DNA from: Gnetum montanum
Lineage: Eukaryota > Streptophyta > Gnetopsida > Gnetales > Gnetaceae
DNA length: 64,000 bases
Assembly (NCBI GenBank): GCA_015680685.1
Contig: MNCI01004199.1
Location: 87,176 to 151,175, forward strand
Direction: 5' to 3'
The stretch's first letter is position 1, and each line of letters starts with the position of its first letter. Positions 56,711-64,000 of this stretch are shown one piece after another. The position numbers and the translations under genes are program-made. The notes beneath the pieces are model-generated. The model was not told the DNA's origin. It did not search any database and worked only from the letters and a program-made list of their open reading frames with translations.

Positions 56711-58837
56711 ATGTGGCCAATCATCACAACCAGTGGTGAATGGTACTTAGGAGAAACTTATCTCTTCTGGACGAATCAGCAACCAGGGTTTAGAGTAAGA
56801 ATCAAAGACATTTATGTCTCTTACTCTTCAAAAGTGATAGCATAGGCTCTGGGGTTACCTGAAATTGGGGCAGATGTGGTTGAAATTCCAAAGCAGGCCG
56901 ATCCATAGGGAAAGGCGCAATGGATCAAACGGTGCTATGGGGTAGAGCACAAGGATTTCGGCTCCCTAACCACGACGGAGAGAGTATACTCAAAGATTTC
57001 TTCTTACCATATGAACCCAATGGTAAGACCTAGTAAAATCATAGCCTTGTCTGCCCCTGCATGTGCAACCTTGAGTGGAAAATTTCCCATGAGTCTTCCA
57101 GAGCTACTGTGTCTAAAGATTGAAAAGTGGTTTGTTGAGAATGAACGTGGAAGACGAGCTCTCCCCTATCCCTGCCTAATCCGAAAGTTGTGCAAACGGG
57201 TAGGGATAGCATGGTAGTCCAACAATGTAATCCGGCATGCCCTAATTACCTCGTGGTAAGAGATGATGAAAGATAAAACTCTTTCTGCCACATAGATAGA
57301 GGAGGAGTAGCAACCACCTCCACCACTTGCACAAACAATGTAGCCAGGCTTGGAAACCATGGCCGAATATATTCGCGAGATCTGGGAAATGCTCTTGAGC
57401 CAACAAGAGAAATCTGAAAATATTGGTGGAGGAGAAGACCCTTCGGTCTATCACCCTACCATTAGCCATCTAGAGCAAGTGGCCCAATTAGTTAGCTTGC
57501 TTGAAAGGGTATGGCCAGTATTCTCTGCCACCCGAGCACAAGCTCCAACCAGAATAGATCCCAGCATCCAATAGGTAACAATGTCAATCGAACAGTTGTT
57601 CCCTAAAATTTTAAGAAATGCTGCTACCTTCTTGGTACGCTTGGAAGATGGTGAAGGGGTGATGATCCTGGTGATGCAGCACTAGGAACAGGAAGTTGTG
57701 GCTGAAGTGGTTGCTAACACAATTGCTATGGCTCTCAATGCACCGGCAACACCTGTACCAAACATTCATGGACTACAAGACGTACAGGTGTCTGTTGGAA
57801 CTTTGCATAGCAATATTGATGTAGCCCAACATGAAGAGTTGTTGGAACAACTAGTGGGAACTAGGCAACCACTTTCGGATGTCTTTGACCTTCCAGACAA
57901 CATTACTGCAACCTAGTCGGAGTTGCTCTCGGCAAGGGGCAAGAGCCTTGTTTTAGAAGGGAAACTTGAAGCTACTCAAGATGCTTGTCAATACTTGGAA
58001 ACAGAGGTAGCCCAATTACAAACCCAAATTGTCAATCCATCCATCCTCAACCATGAAATTACTAGGAATGAAGCTTTTCAACAACTTCAACTTAGGCTTC
58101 AAATCGTTGAGGATGTGCGGGAGATGGCAATCCTCGACAAGTCCATGGCAGACGCCCAAGCATATCACTTAGAGAAGGACGTGATAGAGGTTTTCCAAGA
58201 GAACGTGCAGCTGACCATGGAGGTTCATTGCCTATGCAATGTTGGTGCAGAAAATGAACACATGAAAACTTTCATCCATCAATAGCAGGAAGAGCTAGCT
58301 AGGGTGAATGTTGACATAAGGAGGTTAGCTATTGAAAATCGAAATCTATCAATGGAGGAGGTTTAGGAATTGCAAAAAAAGTATACAATCGAAATTTCCA
58401 CTTTGAAAAATGAGGCCCTAGAATTTGAAAAAGTTAAAAATCATTACAAGGACCAAGTGGGATTGTAGAAGGAAGTGAACAAAAATCATATTCAAGTCGC
58501 AAAGACCAAGATGAACCAAGCACTCCAACAACTCCGAGAGAGAGGCGATGCATGGCAACCTATTTTAGATGGGTTGAATGACTTCAATAAAGTTGAAATC
58601 TACCTAAAAGAGCTACAAATTGAGGAGATGATAGAATACATTGAGCTTGCCAACCTCTGGTATGCAAACCTGGCTATGCTCATTGCCAGAAGACTGCATT
58701 CAGAATTAGAAAAGCAAGTGGCTGCCTCGTATTCCCTATACGAGGGAGAGTTCCAGGTGCACAAGGCAATGAAGAAAAAGCTGGCAATAGCAAACGCAGA
58801 ACTCGAGGTCCTCCGCTCAAGCTTTGAAGGTCAATGA
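56711..58837 (+). pseudogene. Element C ORF2: plant transposon-protein-like domain plus long coiled coil
   Basis: One frame from ATG 56,711 (MWPIITTSGEWYLGETY) to TGA at 58,837, 709 codons with about a dozen stops, mostly TAG where CAG (Gln) is likely. The N-terminal part has VRIKDIYVSYSSKVI, CYGVEHKDFG and ALPYPCLIRKLCKRVGI (57,150-57,212), resembling the envelope-position domain of Athila-type elements. Residues about 330-709 are Glu/Leu/Gln-rich with heptad-like spacing (KLEATQDACQYLETEVAQL; LKNEALEFEKVKNHYKDQV; KKLAIANAELEVLRS), a long coiled coil. There is no signal peptide or membrane segment, so it does not look like an envelope protein. The function is unknown. Open pieces include 57,923-58,285 and 58,475-58,837. 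Confidence 0.68.
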
Positions 58838-59445
58838 ACAGTTACAGAGGACTTAGGTAGTAGGATGAATGACTACCAGTAGCTGCAGGCATCAGTCTGA
58901 GCATTCGACATCGAACGCAAGTAGTTCATAGCCTAGTTTGTCAACTTAAATGAACTCCTTCTAGCACTGTCATTCCCTTGGGAAGTTCCATCTCCAACAC
59001 ACATTGGAGAAGCTTCCTGGACTATGAACGATCCCCGAAGCAAGGAAGAAAAGATGAGGGCTTTATTGGAGGCTTTTCGGCTACCTCCGGACGTTGCAGC
59101 TGTTGTAGGGCAACTGCCACCCATGCCGCCACCAACGCATGGGCTAGAGGTTGGAGAAGATCCATCGAAACCATTGCCCCTAGGGACTGTGTGATCTTCA
59201 CCAGCAATTTTGTGCATCATTCTACATAGCAGAGGCTCTAAGACTAGCAAGGTGTTCAATTTTGTCTCTGAACACCGTCATTTTTGTAATTTGTCCTCCT
59301 CTGTAACTCGATCACTTGGTCAAATTCATGTTGTGTCATGTGTGTGTCATGTATGTGTTTAAGTTATGTGTGTTGTAAATAAGAATCCATACCTTCCAAA
59401 TTGTAAAGTAACTCGAGGACGAGTTTTTGCTCAGTCGTGGGGGTA
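58838..59445 (+). mobile_element. Element C, 3' tail and polypurine tract
   Basis: Frame remnants of ORF2 run on to about 59,230 (Pro/Pro/Thr text), then non-coding. The last 45 bases (AACTCGAGGACGAG, then CAGTCGTGGGGGTA at 59,432-59,445) match the corresponding part of G and form the plus-strand primer. ORFs at 58,933-59,259 (-) and 58,978-59,229 (+) are overlaps without a domain. Confidence 0.65.
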
Positions 59446-60360
59446 TGATGAAGTGTCATTAAGCCACTACATCAACTGGGCCATGTATACGAGGCTATGT
59501 ATATGTGGCCACGTCAATGCGGGCCCATCGACGTAGCCTTGCTACGTTGACATGGCCCCGTTTATGTAGCCACCTATCTTGGCCTATAAATAAGAGGGCC
59601 TTCTGCCTCATTTAGGCATCTCTTAGTTAGTTGTAGCGAAGCTCTTGTAGTTTGTTTCCACATGAGATAGAATATTTTCCAAGTGCCCGCAGCAGGTGTA
59701 AGAGAAGTGATTGGCTCTTTATTCAAGCGTTGATGTATCTGAGTCCATTGGCATGAAGGCAATAAAGATGAACTATTCAAGCATTCCTTGTAGCATTTGG
59801 ACTTAGCTATTTTATGCATTTAATAGTTTAATATGCTTATGCTTTTTTAATTACTTGTTAATTACTTATGTTTTTATTGTTATTATCTTAATCGCTATCG
59901 CTTATTCGTAGTTCGTAAAGGCCATAAGTGTGACCATCTCGAACGTAAATCATACACTTGGTAAGCCCAGTGATGCTTAATGTCTAGTAAACCAAAAGTG
60001 TTAAGAGATGCTCAGAACATGCTCGGAAGATGGGATCGGATACTTATGCTAGGAATAGTTAGAGTATAAGCTAGGATAATTATAGATTAGATAATAGTTT
60101 ATTCATTACTTTTCATACCTTAATTTAGCCGCTAAAAGATATGCAAAAAGATATAAAAATCATTAGCCTTAGTCTCACTTAACCATCATAAACAGAACCT
60201 CACAAGTGAGATTAGGAGGACAATGACCATTCTAACCCAAGGTTTCACTAGTTAGAGTCTAGTGTATGTTAAGTGCTTACATTCTACGGAATTCGACCGA
60301 GTCACGTGTGAACGCTCATGATTCGTATGGTTGAGCATAGGGGTACCTAACTGCTCATCA
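59446..60360 (+). mobile_element. Element C, 3' LTR (915 bp)
   Basis: Partner of 50,889-51,789, with the same ends (TGATGAAGTGTC ... CTCATCA) and TATA at 59585-59592. Followed by CATGG, the partner of CATGA at 50884-50888. Confidence 0.92.
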
Positions 60361-60365
60361 CATGG

Positions 60366-61205
60366 ATTTTTCAAAAATGGGGCCTAGATCTTATTAGTAC
60401 TATTAGTTCTCCTTCATTTTTCAAGCACCAATTTATTTTAATTACTACAAAATATTTTACTAAATGGAGATAATTTATTCCTTTATATTCTACAAAATTC
60501 CACTTCCTTTGTCATTTCATTCTTGACCATATTATAGCTTACTTTGGTATACTTCTCCAAATTGTAACTAATTATGAACCTCAGTTCAAAACTAAGGAGG
60601 TAGCTAAATTTTTCTCCATGTATTACATTACCTAATCATTTTCATCATATTACTACTCTAAGTCTAAAGGTTAAGATAAATCTACTATAAGACTCTCATC
60701 CATTTTCTTCATATCATGGTTAATAATACCCAATGCAATTGGCACATTTAGCTATCCCATGCTCTTTAGGTCTACCATACTACCTTTTGTACAACTATTT
60801 ATCATATCTCATATCTAAGGTAATCTTACTAGTTATGCTTCTTATCCCATCTCTCCATGTTGCTCTACATGCTTGGTGTTCAATTCAATACAATAATAGC
60901 ATGTGATATGTTTAGTTACTTTTCCTCAACGACTAGTGGCAAGTTGCTCTTTAACATCTACATGAATATCAAGAAGACATTCAATGTCACCATTTTAAAC
61001 CTATCAAAATTAGAGAGGTTCATGAATGTAATTTAGTTCTTTACTAGCTTTCAAAATCTAGAGATAAAATATTTTCTCTTAAATGGCAAGGTCTTTTTAT
61101 ATTGGTTTAATCTTTAAAAAATGGTGCATGCATGTTATCTAATTTAGAAGAATATCAATTTTCAAATCCTACTAATATAATCTTTTTAAAGGGCTACTAT
61201 TTTAT
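60366..61205 (+). pseudogene. Element B integrase, catalytic core and C-terminus
   Basis: Picks up B integrase directly after element C: FQKWGLDLIST at 60,368-60,400, FILITTKYFTKW near 60,430-60,466, then IIAYFGILLQIVTNYEPQF near 60,530-60,590 (second catalytic Asp replaced by Asn). Decayed helices follow and then a closing MLSNLEEYQFSNPTNIIF with KGYYF (61,130-61,200). That ending matches the L-x-D-x-D-G-x-x-x-x-P-x-N-x-D-x-L-K-x-Y-Y close of Tat-lineage pol. It joins 50,451-50,888 in sense once C is set aside. Confidence 0.78.
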
Positions 61206-61454
61206 TATATCATTAAACCTATTGACTATTTGAGATCAAGCATGTATTCTCCTAGTGGTAGTTTATTTTTCACATCTTTTCTATACTATGATAGGATATA
61301 TAGTACATTAGGATAATAGGTTTATTCTAAATCCTATTTTATTTGTGTTGTTTCACTAATTGATCCTCCTCTTTATTTCATATTCTACTATCTCTTTAAC
61401 TATTTTCTTTATGTTTCCCTATTCTATTTATCCCATTCTACTCTATGTTTCCAA

Positions 61455-62285
61455 TATAATTAGTGAGATTTTTAAGGGATTGAATATCTCATTTCTTTAT
61501 GTGATGGTGTGATTAAGTGTATTATTGAGTGGGATAGGGAAGGGTCACTATTTCAATAATATACATATGGAATTATTTTTACCCATATAAGATGTAGGAT
61601 CTAGTCATGTCCTATTTCTATAGCATAGCACAGTTCTCATGACAGATGTATGAATGATATTCTCTTTTCTCCTATTTTTTATTTTGCTCTCTATTTTTGT
61701 ATACTATAATTTCTACATTCTTGTACAATATTTTTCTTTTCTTCTTTTCATTCTCTCTCCTCATATATTTCCATTCCTCTTTATATTTAGCATTAGTGAG
61801 GTTAAATAAGTGTCTCTACCCTCATGAGGGAGTGTTAAGTTCTAAGTGATACAAGGAATGTGAACATTCATATGTGTAAGGTAAGGGAGATGTTGGTTTT
61901 AGGAATCTAACCATGTCCTAATTTTATGATAGAACACTCCACCATTAGTGTTTTAACAATGTTCCTAGCATGCTTTCTTTGCTTTATTATTTTCTAATTT
62001 TTTCTTTTGTTTATCTCTTTATCTCTTTCTATCACTTTCTCTTCTCATGTTTTATATTGGTAAGGCTAAAATGAGTATCTCTACTTTACTCTGATGAGGG
62101 TGTGATTAAGAGAATTGAGTGAGTTAGGGAGTGTTTTATTAACATTTTTATGTGCTTTCTATGATCTAGCTCCACTTCATTTTTGTGATAAAGCACTCCA
62201 CCATATGTGCATTGGCAATATCCAAGACCTTCTCCCCCATTATCTAGCTTGTTCTAAAACTTCTTATAAAAGAATTACTTGTATT
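61455..62285 (+). repeat. Three diverged tandem repeats in the 3' untranslated region of B
   Basis: Anchors 'ggatctagtcatgtcc' (61,597), 'ggaatctaaccatgtcc' (61,902) and 'atgatctagctcc' (62,162) recur with spacings of 305 and 260. Between them a second anchor, of the type TGA(T)GRGTGTGATTAAG, recurs at 61,501, 61,823 and 62,092. Long tandem repeats downstream of pol are known in Tat/Ogre-type elements. Confidence 0.6.
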
Positions 62286-64000
62286 ATCCATATGTTTCTT
62301 TGGTCTACTAAGTAGCATAGGAATAGGATTTCTAGATTTTTTTGGCATATTTACATGAGTAGCATGAAAGATGAAGGACTTGGCCTCATTAATTACTATA
62401 ACCAGGGTATATCGTTTGTAGAAAAATGGATTATCCTCTTTGTAGAGGTAAAGACTCATTTTTTTCATGTTTTTTTGTTCTAGTTTCCTATTACTCAATA
62501 TGCTTGGAAAATCGACATCTAGAATTTGTAACAACTTCAACTAAGCATTAATGAAGTCATTCTTAATGATTAGCTTACTTTTTCTACTTCTTATTGATGT
62601 CAACATCGCCCATTAAAGGCACGGGGTCATTCATTAATTAGAGTAATACATTAGGTCTAGTATACTAGGTTTATAGAAAGATGAGTTTGTGTTCTTAATT
62701 ACTTATATACATAACATATTTTTTTTAGTTGATACAATATAAAAGAATGTTATATCGACTTTGTTTACAAAGGTTATGTGAAATCACAATCTAAGATTTC
62801 CAATGAAAAATAAATTGTTGCTATGTTGAAAAGTCTTTTGAAACAATGTACCAACATCTCAGATGGAAATTACATCATTATTTGGGAACATCAATCCATC
62901 AACTTCAAAGAATTAGTGAATCACATATTAGACAAGAACATATGGAATAAATAAAAAGATTTGAAAATAACAAAAATCATGAAACTAAAAAAAATAGCTG
63001 AGGCTAAGCAAGAATAATACTTTACATTATGCCATGCATATATTTGTTGTTGCAAGTGTTTTTGGTGATATGCGACCTTAAATCTTAGTATCCTAGCACA
63101 ATGCTTACAAAAGAAGGTGACCTATCCTACTACAAAAAAAAATCCATGGATGTAATGGTAATTGATATGCTAATACTGCTGCTATTAGTCATGGCATTAA
63201 GCTGAGCTCTATCTATGATTCTTACTTGGATGGTGGATGTTGCCATTTGTAGCCTCGCATTTCTTTTCTATGCATAAGTGTTGCCACTACCATTTCTTGC
63301 ATGCCTGGTGGGCTTATGTCAGAACCCTACAATTGTTTCCTATACATAGCATCAATGAGAGCTACCATTTTTCTACATCATCCTCAATGTAGCCATTATC
63401 AGTCAAGCATTATAGTGGATGTTACGCATAGGTGGTGGTAGTGGACCATTAAAAAGGATGTTACACATGGGTAGTAATTGCCATGATCATTATGCACAAG
63501 TGGTGGTTACTAATGCACTAAACTAGTCCTTAGAAATTCCTTGGCCAGATGAAATAGGAGGAGGGGCAAAGCTATGGTGGTAGGATTATTTCCAAGGCTA
63601 ACTACAAAGGGGAAATCCCAAGGTTCTTTCTAATTCTTGTTAACTATTTGGTGGCATCCTAGAGGTAGTTCAGTGTGAAGCAATAAGTAGATCTAGGAGC
63701 CAGAGGTTGCAATCTTGCCAAAGCAGGTGTGCTACATGCAAGCACAAGTGGTCAAGGCTACACAAGGAGTTACTTCATTTGGTGCTCATTTCTAAGCTAA
63801 GTCTTTGTTTATCCTGCTATATTATTTAAATTTCTGTATTCTATCCTTGATCTTTGTTGAATATTTGAAACACTAATCATGTGCTTCTTAAAACTTTGAT
63901 TAATCTTCTCAACTATTTAATTCTTTTATTTCATTCTCAAGTGCCTTTACTAAAATTTTTAAAATGAATTACTACTTCTTATCAAGTTGTTATGGACTAA
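62286..64000. other. Unassigned right edge
   Basis: No gene or domain supported. It is probably 3' untranslated sequence of B, whose 3' LTR is not seen and may lie beyond the window. A slightly GC-richer part (63,180-63,760) has words GGTGGATGTT / GTGGATGTTAC repeated at 63,222, 63,415 and 63,449, suggesting a short degenerate repeat. The - strand ORF 62,244-62,540 has no domain. Confidence 0.35.

Noticed and set aside
56711-58837. Element C ORF2 as a cellular coiled-coil gene (kinesin- or myosin-like)
   Set aside because: It lies between the LTRs of C in the element's own strand, lacks any motor or other host domain, and its N-terminal part resembles envelope-position ORFs of plant LTR elements.
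48716-61205. Integrated plant pararetrovirus (RT plus RNase H)
   Set aside because: An integrase follows, the extra RNase H is of the Tat type, and gag-protease-RT order fits Ty3/gypsy.
62244-62540. A 98-codon - strand ORF as a hypothetical gene
   Set aside because: Lys/Asn/Ser-rich chance ORF in A+T-rich sequence, partly over the tandem repeats of B.

Overview
This is plant nuclear DNA made almost entirely of old, nested LTR retrotransposons. I found no cellular gene, rRNA, tRNA or CRISPR array. The lineages I recognise (Athila-like and Tat-like Ty3/gypsy, Sirevirus-like Ty1/copia) point to a seed plant, most likely an angiosperm. The sequence does not fix the species. Most of the window is A+T-rich and coding frames are full of stops, as in methylated, long-silenced heterochromatin. 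The GC-richer block at about 51.9-59.4 kb is the youngest insertion.

Layout. Element B is a Tat-lineage gypsy element on the + strand and is the oldest layer. Its gag starts at 10,791 and its integrase ends near 61,205, spread over 50 kb by later insertions. A solo LTR (11,117-11,583) and element E (about 12,870-37,094, - strand) sit in its gag. Element A (42,357-48,710, +) sits at the start of its reverse transcriptase. Element C (50,889-60,360, +) sits in its integrase. E was split by D (18,060-36,075, -), a full Athila-like element. D was split in its integrase by F (23,506-29,526, -). Left of B lie H (3,729-9,020, -) and the right end of G (1-1,790, +). Target-site duplications support these boundaries: exact for H (GAAGG) and F (GTTTC), 4 of 5 bases for A, C, D and the solo LTR. 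E's outer left edge is approximate.

How the elements work. B and D once carried gag, protease, RT, RNase H and integrase. A, F and H (Sirevirus-like: initiator-Met primer site, two polypurine tracts, CCHC gag) show no polymerase. A and F keep gag plus a second ORF (ORF2) in the envelope position. C is a gypsy element with gag-protease and a long ORF2 ending in coiled coil, but no RT or integrase. It would have needed a helper element. E has a gag closely related to that of C.

Main finding. In A, F and D the motif array found upstream of the TATA box in the LTR occurs a second time inside the element. There it is followed by another TATA box and then ORF2. In A and F the flanking bases of the motif match between each element's own LTR and its internal array. 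This suggests a conserved internal promoter for ORF2 in both copia and gypsy elements.
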